DNA of 64,000 nt from Aequorivita sp. (GTDB lineage: Bacteria > Bacteroidota > Bacteroidia > Flavobacteriales > Flavobacteriaceae). The stretch covers positions 31,773-95,772 of the forward strand of contig JAUYGY010000053.1 in the NCBI GenBank assembly GCA_030690315.1, written 5' to 3'. This document shows positions 42,168 through 51,106 of the stretch, piece by piece. Positions within the stretch are counted from its first letter, which is position 1. The number at the start of each line of letters is the position of its first letter. The notes under the pieces are model-generated. The model was given only the letters and a program-made list of their open reading frames with translations. It was not told the origin of the DNA and did no database searches. Position numbers and translations under genes: made by a program.

Positions 42168-42643
42168 TAGAAACCTGGGATAAAAACATTCGGGATTTCA
42201 TTAAAGGCAGCCATAAGCACGAAGTGAGAATGATTATGGTGGGCGGTGGTGCCGTAAACTTCCATGGCTACCAAAGACATTCTGCCGATGTTGATTTTTG
42301 GCTTGAACCTGTAGCTGAAAACTTCAAAAAATTGATCGCTGTCTTTCGGGAAATGGGGCATGATATTGATGATTTTCCAGAAGAGATAAAAAATCAAAAA
42401 CAAAATATTTCCATTAAGTTCAGTCCGAGTATTTTGAATATAGAAATTATAACAAGGTTCTCTGTAAATAGGCCTTTTGCCGAAGCTTATGAGCAGGCTG
42501 TAATTGTTAACAGGGATGGGATGGAATGGCGTGTATTGTCTTTTGAAGATTTAATAACGAGTAAGATTAAAGCTGGACGTCCAAAGGATTTATTGGATAT
42601 TCAAGAACTGCAACGCACCAAAAATAATTTAGATACAGCATAA
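42164..42643 (+). CDS. Nucleotidyltransferase-fold protein (MNT/AbiEii-like)
   Basis: 159 residues. MVGGGAVNFHGYQRHSADVDFWLEP contains the GG...H...R.(T/S).D.D pattern of the DNA polymerase beta-like nucleotidyltransferase fold, with two Asp for metals (DVD). It resembles proteins annotated as nucleotidyl transferase AbiEii-like or DUF6036. Coupled to a small upstream gene and overlapping the next gene by 1 bp (TAATG). It might be a toxin that modifies tRNA, as with other MNT-fold toxins, or a housekeeping enzyme. Its short length suggests a single domain. Confidence 0.7.
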   Translation: MIETWDKNIRDFIKGSHKHEVRMIMVGGGAVNFHGYQRHSADVDFWLEPVAENFKKLIAVFREMGHDIDDFPEEIKNQKQNISIKFSPSILNIEIITRFSVNRPFAEAYEQAVIVNRDGMEWRVLSFEDLITSKIKAGRPKDLLDIQELQRTKNNLDTA

Positions 42644-44709
42644 TGGTCAAATATTTTTTAGCGTTTTCCTTTTTTTTGTTTTCGATACAATTATTTGCAC
42701 AGCAGACGGATGTTGTGGATTTTTTAACCATCAAAGCATCAATAACGCCCAATATAAAAGAAAAGACCGTTAACGGAGGACTTTGGGTTACTTTCAAAAT
42801 TTTAAAAGATGCAGATTCCATTTATTTGGATGGAAAGAATATGAAAATCATTCAACATCACATAAACTACGATTTTTATATAACCTCTACGGAAGATAAA
42901 ATATGGTTTAAGAGAAGAGGAATGAAGGCTGGCGATATATTTTCAACACAATTTATGTTTGAAGTAGCGCCAAAGCAAACATTATATTTTTATGAAGATC
43001 AAATTTGGACGCAGGGGCAGGGAAAATACACATCTCATTGGCTGCCGAGCATAGATGATGTAAATGATAAAATTGAATTTGATATTTCTTTATTTGCACC
43101 GGGAAATAAAACTGTAATTGCGAATGGGAAATTGACTGATATTGAAAATGATTCGCACGGGCAGATTTGGCGTTTTGATATGAAAGAGCCAATGTCCAGC
43201 TATTTGGTAGCCTTCGCCATTGGAGATTTTAGAAAAAAAGACCTCATTTCAAATTCTGGAATTCCAATAGAATTGTATTACAAACCTTCAGATTCACTAA
43301 AAGTAGAACCCACATACCGCTACAGCAAACAGATTTTCGATTTTTTGGAAACTGAAATCGGCGTGCCCTATCCGTGGCAAAATTACAAGCAAGTTCCCGT
43401 TCGGGATTTTCTGTATGCTGGTATGGAAAACACCACCGCCACCTTTTTTTCCGAAGCGTTTGTGGTCGATTCCACAGGGTTTAACGATAGAAACTACATA
43501 AACGTAAACGCCCACGAGCTTGCCCACCAATGGTTTGGCAATTTGGTAACCGAAAAGGCAGGCGAGGACCATTGGCTGCAGGAAGGTTTTGCAACCTATT
43601 ACGCGCTGCTTGCGGAAAGAGATATTTTTGGAGAGGATTATTATTATTGGCAACTGTACCAAACCGCAGAGCAATTAAAGGCAATGAGCGATGAAGGTAA
43701 AGGCGAATCATTGCTGAATCCGAAGGCAAGTTCGCTAACTTTTTATCAAAAAGGAGCTTGGGCACTTCATATTTTAAAGGAATTGATTGGAGAAGATTCA
43801 TTCAAATTGGCTGTTGAGAATTATCTTTTAAAGTATCAGTTTTATAATGTTAATACAGAAGATTTTTTGGAAGAAGTACGAGCTGTTACTTATGTTGAAA
43901 TTACTCAATGGGAAGAAGATTGGTTGTATCAATCGGCTTTTAAAGCCGAACAAGCCTATCAATCATTGTTGAAATCTTCTTTCATCAACAAATATTTTGA
44001 AGTTTCGTCGCTTAGGGCACTTCCATTTTCAGATAAAAAACTTCAGTTGAAAACCGCACTCACTTTTCCAAATGATTTTATTGGGCAAGAAGCAGTGTAT
44101 CAATTGGTTGATGAACCTATTTCTGAAACACTTCCCTTGTATAAAAATGCTTTTGAAAGCAACAATCTATATGTTCGGCAGGCGGTGGCGCTTTCGCTGC
44201 AAACCATTCCAAAGGAACTTCAAAGTGAATATGAAAGTTTACTGAACGATGATTCATACGTTACTTTGGAAACAGCGCTGTATCAATTATGGATGCAATT
44301 CCCGGAGAAAAGAGTGGAATATCTCAACAAAACAAAAGGAGTTGACGGATTTCAAAATAAAAACATCCGGCAATTGTGGCTTACCTTGTCTTTAATTACG
44401 GAAGGTTATGAAAATGCCGAAAAGGAAAATTATTTAAAGGAATTGAAAAATTATACAGCAACGGAATACAGTTTTGAAATCCGCGAAAAGGCGTTTGAAT
44501 ATATAAACGAGCTTCAGCTTTGGGATATTGAAACGCTTAAGAATCTTGCTGAGGCGACGGTTCACCCTACGTGGCGTTTCGCAAAAACTTCAAAGGAGCT
44601 TTTGAATAATGTAATTCAGAATAAAAAATATCACGAACAAATAAAAATTTTAGGAAGGCAGGTTTCTGAAAAAGCCGCTTTTTATTTAAATTCAATCATA
44701 AAGGAATGA
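42643..44709 (+). CDS. M1 family aminopeptidase
   Basis: 688 residues. Signal peptide (KYFLAFSFFLFSIQLFAQ). The gluzincin site is intact: HELAH (about residue 290) followed by EGFATYYALLAE with the third zinc ligand Glu, and AGMENTTATFF upstream as the GxMEN exopeptidase motif. The C-terminal 250 residues are helical repeats, as in leukotriene A4 hydrolase/aminopeptidase N. It is periplasmic or surface-located and releases N-terminal amino acids. Its start overlaps the previous stop by one base, and its stop overlaps the patatin start. Confidence 0.92.
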   Translation: MVKYFLAFSFFLFSIQLFAQQTDVVDFLTIKASITPNIKEKTVNGGLWVTFKILKDADSIYLDGKNMKIIQHHINYDFYITSTEDKIWFKRRGMKAGDIFSTQFMFEVAPKQTLYFYEDQIWTQGQGKYTSHWLPSIDDVNDKIEFDISLFAPGNKTVIANGKLTDIENDSHGQIWRFDMKEPMSSYLVAFAIGDFRKKDLISNSGIPIELYYKPSDSLKVEPTYRYSKQIFDFLETEIGVPYPWQNYKQVPVRDFLYAGMENTTATFFSEAFVVDSTGFNDRNYINVNAHELAHQWFGNLVTEKAGEDHWLQEGFATYYALLAERDIFGEDYYYWQLYQTAEQLKAMSDEGKGESLLNPKASSLTFYQKGAWALHILKELIGEDSFKLAVENYLLKYQFYNVNTEDFLEEVRAVTYVEITQWEEDWLYQSAFKAEQAYQSLLKSSFINKYFEVSSLRALPFSDKKLQLKTALTFPNDFIGQEAVYQLVDEPISETLPLYKNAFESNNLYVRQAVALSLQTIPKELQSEYESLLNDDSYVTLETALYQLWMQFPEKRVEYLNKTKGVDGFQNKNIRQLWLTLSLITEGYENAEKENYLKELKNYTATEYSFEIREKAFEYINELQLWDIETLKNLAEATVHPTWRFAKTSKELLNNVIQNKKYHEQIKILGRQVSEKAAFYLNSIIKE

Positions 44710-45620
44710 GGGCATTGGTAATTTCGGGTGGTGGCAGTAAAGGTGCGTTTGCGGGCGGCGTGGCGCAATATTTAATTGATGAACTTCACCATAATTACGA
44801 CCTTTTTGTAGGTACTTCCACGGGCAGCTTGCTCATTTCGCATTTAGCGTTGAATAGGGTTGAAAAAATTAAAGAGGTTTTTACTTCGGTGAACCAAGAC
44901 AGTATTTTCAGCAGTTGTCCTTTTATTATTAAAGAAGATAAATTCGGCGGAAAGCAAATCGCGATAAATCATTTCACCGTACTTAAAAATTTCATGAAGG
45001 GAAAAAAAACTTTTGGGGAAAGTTTGAACCTTCGGAAACTGATTGAAAAAACGCTCACCGAGGAAGAATTCAACAATCTGAAAGCTTCCGAAAAAGAAGT
45101 GGTGGTAACGGTTTCAAATCTTTCGCTTAACCAAGTGGAATACAAATCTGTCAATGATTTTGAATACCAGGATTTTTGCGATTGGATCTGGATTTCTTCA
45201 AATTTTACACCTTTTATGAGTTTGATGAAAAAAGACGGATGTGAATATGCCGATGGGGGTTTCGGAAGCATGGTGCCAATTGAGGAAGCCATAAACCGAG
45301 GCGCCACAACCGTTGATGTGATTGTTTTGGAAACAGAGGTTACCTATTACAATCGGCTTCCCTCAAAAAATGTGTTTTCATTGCTCACAAATATGCACAG
45401 GTATATGGCAGACCGAATTGAAAAACAGAATATTAGAATTGGGAAATTTGTAGCTGCCAATAAGGATGTAATTATCAATTTGTATTACACGCCTACGGTT
45501 TTAACCACCAATTCGTTGATTTTTGATAAGGAAATGATGGGCAAATGGTGGGAGCGAGGTTATGTATATGCCGATCAAAAAAACAATGAATTGAACGAAA
45601 TTCGCACAGAAGCTGATTAA
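44706..45620 (+). CDS. Patatin-like phospholipase
   Basis: 304 residues. The oxyanion motif GGGSKGAFAGG opens it, GTSTG holds the nucleophile Ser, and DGGFGSM carries the catalytic Asp, giving the Ser-Asp dyad. There is no signal peptide, so it is likely intracellular or membrane-associated and hydrolyses acyl chains of lipids. The ATG overlaps the end of the M1 peptidase gene by 4 bp. A weak terminator follows. Confidence 0.9.
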   Translation: MRALVISGGGSKGAFAGGVAQYLIDELHHNYDLFVGTSTGSLLISHLALNRVEKIKEVFTSVNQDSIFSSCPFIIKEDKFGGKQIAINHFTVLKNFMKGKKTFGESLNLRKLIEKTLTEEEFNNLKASEKEVVVTVSNLSLNQVEYKSVNDFEYQDFCDWIWISSNFTPFMSLMKKDGCEYADGGFGSMVPIEEAINRGATTVDVIVLETEVTYYNRLPSKNVFSLLTNMHRYMADRIEKQNIRIGKFVAANKDVIINLYYTPTVLTTNSLIFDKEMMGKWWERGYVYADQKNNELNEIRTEAD

Positions 45621-45637
45621 ATTTTCCTTCAAATCAT

Positions 45638-45659
45638 AAAGGGATTTCCCCCTTTTTTT
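45638..45659 (+). terminator. Probable terminator after the patatin gene
   Basis: AAAGGG, 6-nt loop, CCCTTT and a T run. The stem is short, but the position is right for ending the 41985-45620 operon. Confidence 0.5.
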
Positions 45660-45811
45660 AAGTGTTTTCCCTGTTTTTTATGAATTATTTTTACATAAAC
45701 GCGTAATTATCAGTACATTAAAACTATTTCCGTACTTTATGTTTAATAGCATAGTTTTAAATTTCTGCAATTGTAACTACATTTATACCACAACCATAAA
45801 AACCAATTCTT

Positions 45812-46492
45812 ATGAAATCACAAAACTTGAACCGTATTTTAATATTGATGTGTATCAATTTATTTCTTTTTAGCTGCCAAGACGCCGGTACCCATTCGGA
45901 ACCTCCGTACGAAGGCCCACCAAAAGAACATATAATTTCAGTAGAACGTGCCCAGGAAATGTATAATGTTTATACAGATAGACGTGTTCCGATTATTCAA
46001 AAATATGAGGACAGTGTTAAAGCAGATTCATTTAAGCCTACTCGTTACGCTGAATATGATTTGGGTGTTGTAAAGCAATATATAGCTTATATAGAGCATG
46101 AAGCCAAGCAAGCCAATGTAGATATTAAAACACTGCGCTTTTATCTTTCCAATTATCCCAATAGCGATAAATTTAAAAATGGAGATCCTGTAAAATATCC
46201 ACGGAAAAATAGCTTTTTTGTAGTACCAACGATGGATGTTTCAGGAGAAAATGTAGGTTTTTCAATTGAAGAAACTGGAGGAAAATATACCGCTGTGCCT
46301 ATAAATAGACATCCTACAACACAGGAAATAAATCAGGATGAAAACCAAAAGGATTCTACCGGACAAATAAATGAAGCAGGCTTTTTTATGCCAAACAATT
46401 CAACTTTACAGGGAGGCACTACAAGTTTAATTTTAAATGAATCCCATTTATCACCACCTCCCGGTAATAATGATTTTGGAAACGATAATTAG
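45812..46492 (+). CDS. Putative lipoprotein of unknown function
   Basis: 226 residues. A lipoprotein signal (LILMCINLFLFSC, Cys near residue 22) is followed by a region with no known family: VERAQEMYNVYTDRRVPIIQKYEDSV and FKPTRYAEYDLGVVKQYIAYIEHEAKQ look helical, then ENVGFSIEETGG, and a low-complexity Asn/Gln/Gly tail. It is the first gene of a same-strand run with a membrane protein, a histidine kinase and a response regulator, so it may be an envelope sensor component. Function unknown. Confidence 0.6.
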   Translation: MKSQNLNRILILMCINLFLFSCQDAGTHSEPPYEGPPKEHIISVERAQEMYNVYTDRRVPIIQKYEDSVKADSFKPTRYAEYDLGVVKQYIAYIEHEAKQANVDIKTLRFYLSNYPNSDKFKNGDPVKYPRKNSFFVVPTMDVSGENVGFSIEETGGKYTAVPINRHPTTQEINQDENQKDSTGQINEAGFFMPNNSTLQGGTTSLILNESHLSPPPGNNDFGNDN

Positions 46493-46506
46493 ATCCTTCA
46501 GGACAT

Positions 46507-47157
46507 TTGGAGACATTAGTTGAGAATTTAAATTATACAATTTTGGCACTTTATGTCATTGTATTTGTAATCTCTCTTTTTAAATATCCATCCTATAAAA
46601 ATACTTCATTACGACTTTTGCCAGTAATATTGTCACTTACAATGGCTACTGAATTTTTGGGAAAATTAATACGTGATGTTTACGAATTGCCTAATGCGAT
46701 AATTTATAATTTATATTATTTTTTCTATTTTTCTTTTTTCCTTTATATTTTCTTAAAAGCAATTGAAGAATATAAATTCAAAAATTATATTAAAATAGGT
46801 GTTGGAATTTTTTGGTTATTCTATTTAAGAGATTTCTTTTTTACTGATATTTTGAATGAATCATTTACAATATCTTATATAGTTGGTGCAGGAGTGTTGA
46901 TTTATTGTATCATTCTTTATTATATAAGTATTTTGCAATCTACCAAAGTCCTAGTTGTAAAAAACGATTTGTTGTTCTGGATAAGCGTGGGTCTATTTTT
47001 GTTTTATATTGGGTATCTTCCCATAAAAATAATACGTACCTGGTTCTATAAAGAGAACAGTTTTTTTTGGATTTTGTTGATAATCCAGTTTTCACTTATT
47101 ATCATTATGTATTTGTGCTTTCTGACAGGATTTTTATGGATGAAAAAGAGATCATAA
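46507..47157 (+). CDS. Integral membrane protein next to a histidine kinase
   Basis: 216 residues, TTG start at 46507 (no earlier ATG; the frame overlaps nothing upstream). About seven hydrophobic helices (ILALYVIVFVISLF, YFFYFSFFLYIFL, ISYIVGAGVLIYCIILYYI, LLFWISVGLFLFYIGYL, ILLIIQFSLIIIMYLCFL). It resembles the 7TM sensor-like proteins that precede NarL-type kinases in flavobacteria. Its end overlaps the kinase start by 22 bp, so they are coupled. The exact function is unknown. Confidence 0.6.
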   Translation: METLVENLNYTILALYVIVFVISLFKYPSYKNTSLRLLPVILSLTMATEFLGKLIRDVYELPNAIIYNLYYFFYFSFFLYIFLKAIEEYKFKNYIKIGVGIFWLFYLRDFFFTDILNESFTISYIVGAGVLIYCIILYYISILQSTKVLVVKNDLLFWISVGLFLFYIGYLPIKIIRTWFYKENSFFWILLIIQFSLIIIMYLCFLTGFLWMKKRS

Positions 47158-47888
47158 TAATAGCGGCAATAGCAATTCCGGTAACATTAGTTATTGTTGT
47201 TATTGTGTTGTTTAGCGTGTTTGCCCGCAGAAAGAATCGGCTGTTGCAACAACAGGAAGAGGCGAAAAAAAATTTTGAGCGCGAACTGGCAGAATCGCAG
47301 ATAGAAATTAGGGAAGAAACCCTGCGCAACATAAGCTGGGAACTGCACGACAACATTGGGCAATTAATGACGCTGGCAAAAATACAAGCCCAAATGGCAA
47401 AAGACAAACCAGAAATGATGGCCGAGGTTTCAGAAACTATTGGAACCGGAATTGACGAACTGCGTGCACTTTCAAAATTGATAAACCCCGAAGCGTTGAA
47501 AAGCCTTAGTTTGAAGGAAGCCGTCAGTTTGGAAATTGATCGGTTCAATAGATTGAAATTTATTGAGGCTCAATTAACCATAAACGGAACAGTGGTGCCA
47601 ATTGAAGCAAATACCCAAATTATTCTTTTTAGAATTTTACAGGAATTTTTCTCGAATACCATAAAACATTCCAAGGCATCTTCACTAAATGTAGTCCTCA
47701 ATTATTCAGAGAAGGAATTGGCCATTACTGCCGAAGACGATGGAGTAGGGTTTGAAAAAAGTGATACTTTTTTGGGAATTGGATTGAAAAATATGACAAC
47801 ACGCGCAAAACTTATCAATTCAACCCTAACAATAAATTCGGCAAAAAATGAAGGCACGGCCTTGCATTTAAAGTACAAATTTGCCTAA
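47136..47888 (+). CDS. Sensor histidine kinase, NarL-partner (HPK7) type
   Basis: 250 residues from ATG at 47136. One N-terminal transmembrane helix (IIIIAAIAIPVTLVIVVIVLFSVFARR), a coiled linker, the dimerisation/phosphoacceptor helix ISWELHDNIGQLMTLAKI with His near residue 70, and an ATPase domain with RILQEFFSNTIKHS and AEDDGVGF. There is almost no extracellular sensing domain, so input probably comes from the upstream lipoprotein and 7TM protein or the membrane. The partner regulator follows after 25 bp. Confidence 0.88.
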   Translation: MDEKEIIIIAAIAIPVTLVIVVIVLFSVFARRKNRLLQQQEEAKKNFERELAESQIEIREETLRNISWELHDNIGQLMTLAKIQAQMAKDKPEMMAEVSETIGTGIDELRALSKLINPEALKSLSLKEAVSLEIDRFNRLKFIEAQLTINGTVVPIEANTQIILFRILQEFFSNTIKHSKASSLNVVLNYSEKELAITAEDDGVGFEKSDTFLGIGLKNMTTRAKLINSTLTINSAKNEGTALHLKYKFA

Positions 47889-47913
47889 AAACAATTTTAA
47901 AATTGATTTTATA

Positions 47914-48546
47914 ATGAATTATTCAGTAGTTGTTGTTGATGACCATTTATTGCTTTCCCAAGCCATTGGGGGATTGGTTCAGGACTTCAAAAATTTCAGG
48001 GTTTTGTATTTGTGCAAAAATGGGCAGGAATTATTGGAGAAACTAAAAACCCCAAAAAATATTCCCGATTTGGTTTTGATGGACATAAAAATGCCAATCC
48101 TGAATGGAATAGAAACAACTGAAAAGCTTAGAAAAATTCATCCCAATATAAAAGTGCTGGCCCTTTCAATTGAAGAAGACGAATTCACAATTTTGAAAAT
48201 GCTTCGCGCTGGCGCCAAAGGCTATTTGATGAAAGACACTAAAAAAGAAATTCTCGAAGAAGCGCTATTGCAAGTTATGGATAGCGGGCATTATTATACA
48301 AATACAGTTTCGCAAATACTTATGGAATCTTTGGAAAAAGATATTGATACTGAGCTTAAGGAAAAAGAAATTGAATTCATTAAACTTGCCTGTACCGATA
48401 TGAATTACAAACAAATTTCAGAAGCGATGTGCTGCAGTTATAAAACTGTTGAGGGCTACAGGGATTCACTATATAAAAAACTAGGGATAAAAAATAGAAT
48501 TGGGCTTGTGCTTTTTGCCATCCACCATAATATGTTTACGCCCTAA
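47914..48546 (+). CDS. NarL/LuxR-type response regulator
   Basis: 210 residues from ATG at 47914 (TTG upstream rejected). The receiver domain shows VVVVDDH, VLMDIKMPILNG with the phosphoacceptor Asp near residue 57, and KGYLMKDTKKE. The C-terminal LuxR-type HTH is LKEKEIEFIKLACTDMNYKQISEAM and YKTVEGYRDSLYKKLG. It pairs with the kinase just upstream. Targets are unknown. Confidence 0.92.
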   Translation: MNYSVVVVDDHLLLSQAIGGLVQDFKNFRVLYLCKNGQELLEKLKTPKNIPDLVLMDIKMPILNGIETTEKLRKIHPNIKVLALSIEEDEFTILKMLRAGAKGYLMKDTKKEILEEALLQVMDSGHYYTNTVSQILMESLEKDIDTELKEKEIEFIKLACTDMNYKQISEAMCCSYKTVEGYRDSLYKKLGIKNRIGLVLFAIHHNMFTP

Positions 48547-48551
48547 AAAAT

Positions 48552-49076
48552 TTAAAAAAGCTCGCTAACTTCATTTTTCACATAAGCCATTGCTTTTTGC
48601 GAAGGTGAAATTTCTTCCATAAAATTCTGCAAAAGCCATGCTCTCATTTTGTCCACATCTCCATCTTTTTCATGCATTGCGCCTTGGCGAATAATATGAA
48701 TAGTGGCATTTTTGGCGGCATTAACCAAATTCCAACATTCAGGGGTAACATAGATTTGTTGTGTAAGATTGTGTTCATATTCCTGCTCAATGTTTTTCAC
48801 CAGCAAATTTTCATAATCGTCTTTGGAGTCTGAAAATGGTTTTACCCGAACCAATAACTTATTGGGATCAATTCTTTCTAAAAAAAGAACAATGCGCTCA
48901 TACGCCTGCAAACGTAGCGGAAGCATCTGTTTCTGCGCTTCTTTTTGCACCAAGTATCTTCTTCTTCCTTCTTCATTGGCGGTATGGCCCTTAAAGAAAA
49001 AATATGCAATTACACCCACAACTATTGCGGGCAAAAGATAGGCTACATAACTAATAATTTGGGTTGCTTCTTCCAT
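48552..49076 (-). CDS. DUF7935-like membrane-anchored protein
   Basis: 174 residues. One N-terminal membrane helix (IISYVAYLLPAIVVGVIAYFFF) followed by a cytoplasmic helical domain (LQKEAQ..MLPLRLQAYERIVLFLERIDP...). It resembles a conserved Bacteroidota protein family without known function. It converges with the response regulator (5 bp apart). Kept as a real gene because of its length, membrane-helix topology and clean start. Confidence 0.7.
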   Translation of the reverse strand: MEEATQIISYVAYLLPAIVVGVIAYFFFKGHTANEEGRRRYLVQKEAQKQMLPLRLQAYERIVLFLERIDPNKLLVRVKPFSDSKDDYENLLVKNIEQEYEHNLTQQIYVTPECWNLVNAAKNATIHIIRQGAMHEKDGDVDKMRAWLLQNFMEEISPSQKAMAYVKNEVSELF

Positions 49077-49286
49077 ATATTTTTTTATCGCTGAACAAAC
49101 TTAAGGTGTTTTTGAATGTTGTACAAATATTCGTTAGTTGAATGAAACCCTTGTTTTGTCCATTGAAACCCATTTGCAATCAAATAGGGGTTGTTAAAAA
49201 TAGAAATGTCCCTGAACTTAGACAAAACAAATCCGCACTAATATTTGCAAAATAGACAATCTGTAACCAAATAAATACTTTAAACC

Positions 49287-51038
49287 ATGAAAACAAAATT
49301 ATTCACTCTATTTTTTCTATTGTCACTTTCGGGACCTGCTTGGTGCCAATTTCAAACAAACATTTCTGTAAGTGGTATGGTCTATCACGATGTATGTATA
49401 GAGCCACTTTCCTTTAATGTCCCACAAACCACGGATTATCTAGTGGCAGGAAATCTTTTTGATCCGGCACTTCAAAGCGAACGTATGTTTATTAAAAAGG
49501 TGGACGAAAACGGAAGTGTAATCTGGAACAAAACATACCATGAAACAACTTCGCCACACTTACGAGTTCTAGATATAGTTAGTCATCTAGATTTGATATT
49601 TGCTACAGGTTATATAGATATAGCGGGAGTTAGAAAAGTTTTTCTTGCACAATTTGATGCTCTCAACGGTAATTTTCTTCAATCGAAATATTACGATATT
49701 TTAGGGCCTAATGTAAACAGTACTGGTTTGCATATTAGCTTTTCCAATAGTGATGCCAATGGGGATAGTACCCCAGACCCAGGATTCATCATCGCGGGTT
49801 ATTGGAGTCAATGTTATAATGTTGACGTAAATTGTCCTTTAAACATTGGGTTTGTATTGCGTACCGATTTTGCTTTGAATGTTCTTTGGACGGTCGAAAC
49901 AGATGCGCCAAATAATGTAAATTCATTGGACTACGATTTTGTAAACAGTATAACCGAAACAAATGATGGATTTTTTCTAACGGGCAGTGCTACTTGGGCA
50001 AATGTGTCAAATAACACAGCTCAGCAAGTTGTACTCGCTCACAAATTGGACTTTCAGGGCAATATGTTGTGGGATCGCAGCTACGTTTTTGGCAATGGCA
50101 GCGATGTAAGCGCTGATGCCTACTATGACGCCGCAACCAATAAAATATACATGTTGTCAAATTACTCGTTTAGCCATTATTTTGCAATAACAGTATTTGA
50201 CAATAACGGAACTTATGACAGTGTCCGCTCTTGGTATGCCAACGATCCAAACAATTTGAATATGTATGGTTTTACGTTGATGCCATCTTTCAACAGCCCC
50301 AACAATCTCGTTATTTCTGGATATGACAGAGATGAAAACTGGAATATAGGCTCAAATTCATTTTATGGCGAAAGTAATGTTTTTATGTATGAGTTTGATA
50401 AAAACACAGGTACTCCCGTGGGATTAAACTATCAATACCTCGTTCCGAATGTTGAGCCAGGTTCTGAAGATTTCAATCTTTGGGATTTCCAAATGCCAAT
50501 AATGTACTATCCAGATATGAGTTTTCCAAAAACGGACAACAGCGTTAACAACCATTATTATTTGGCAGGTTATCGTGTTATTGACCCTGCTATTGTTGAT
50601 GTAAGTTTGGAACTTTTTAAAGTAGATCCCGCAAAACGAAATACTTGCGACAGTAGGCTTATTGCACCCAACCATACACCATTAACAAAACAGAACACTC
50701 CAGTTACATCAGGGCATGTCGCAACAACATCAATAGCTATAACCATTTCTGCAACAGCGTTGCCTTACGTTGAAGATTTCTGTACACGCCAACTTGCGAT
50801 TGAAGAAAACAATATTGAAAAAATACAAATGTATCCCAACCCTGCAGGGGAAATGGTTTTTTTCAGTGGAAAAGAATTATTTAATTTTAATATAACGGAA
50901 GCTTCCGGAAAAATAATAGCAAAAGGAAGCCTAAACAATCTGAGACAAATAGATATTTCAAACCTTGCTGTAGGACTGTATTTTATTGAAATATTTAACA
51001 GTCAAAATAAGCGCTCATTCAAACTAATCAAAGAATAA
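49287..51038 (+). CDS. Secreted protein with T9SS type A sorting domain
   Basis: 583 residues. Signal peptide (FTLFFLLSLSGPAWC) then about 480 residues of beta-rich sequence with repeated DVNGSVIWNKTYHET-like units and Asp/Asn-rich turns (SNSDANGDSTPDPGF), typical of large flavobacterial adhesin or delta-60-like repeat proteins; no enzyme motif is recognised. The last 70 residues (MYPNPAGEMVFFSGKE ... RSFKLIKE) are a T9SS type A domain. It precedes the propeller kinase gene on the same strand, 68 bp away. Confidence 0.8.
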   Translation: MKTKLFTLFFLLSLSGPAWCQFQTNISVSGMVYHDVCIEPLSFNVPQTTDYLVAGNLFDPALQSERMFIKKVDENGSVIWNKTYHETTSPHLRVLDIVSHLDLIFATGYIDIAGVRKVFLAQFDALNGNFLQSKYYDILGPNVNSTGLHISFSNSDANGDSTPDPGFIIAGYWSQCYNVDVNCPLNIGFVLRTDFALNVLWTVETDAPNNVNSLDYDFVNSITETNDGFFLTGSATWANVSNNTAQQVVLAHKLDFQGNMLWDRSYVFGNGSDVSADAYYDAATNKIYMLSNYSFSHYFAITVFDNNGTYDSVRSWYANDPNNLNMYGFTLMPSFNSPNNLVISGYDRDENWNIGSNSFYGESNVFMYEFDKNTGTPVGLNYQYLVPNVEPGSEDFNLWDFQMPIMYYPDMSFPKTDNSVNNHYYLAGYRVIDPAIVDVSLELFKVDPAKRNTCDSRLIAPNHTPLTKQNTPVTSGHVATTSIAITISATALPYVEDFCTRQLAIEENNIEKIQMYPNPAGEMVFFSGKELFNFNITEASGKIIAKGSLNNLRQIDISNLAVGLYFIEIFNSQNKRSFKLIKE

Positions 51039-51106
51039 CGAAAGTGTGTTTCAGCTATTTTTTGTTTACATTTAGTTTCAAAATAGACCGACCAAATTCC
51101 TTGTAA

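Noticed and set aside
45621..45811. Riboswitch or small RNA upstream of the lipoprotein gene
   Set aside because: Apart from the short terminator no conserved fold was recognisable.
48552..49076. Toxin-antitoxin or sensor accessory role for the membrane-anchored protein
   Set aside because: No motif supports it; it is convergent with the two-component genes rather than co-transcribed.
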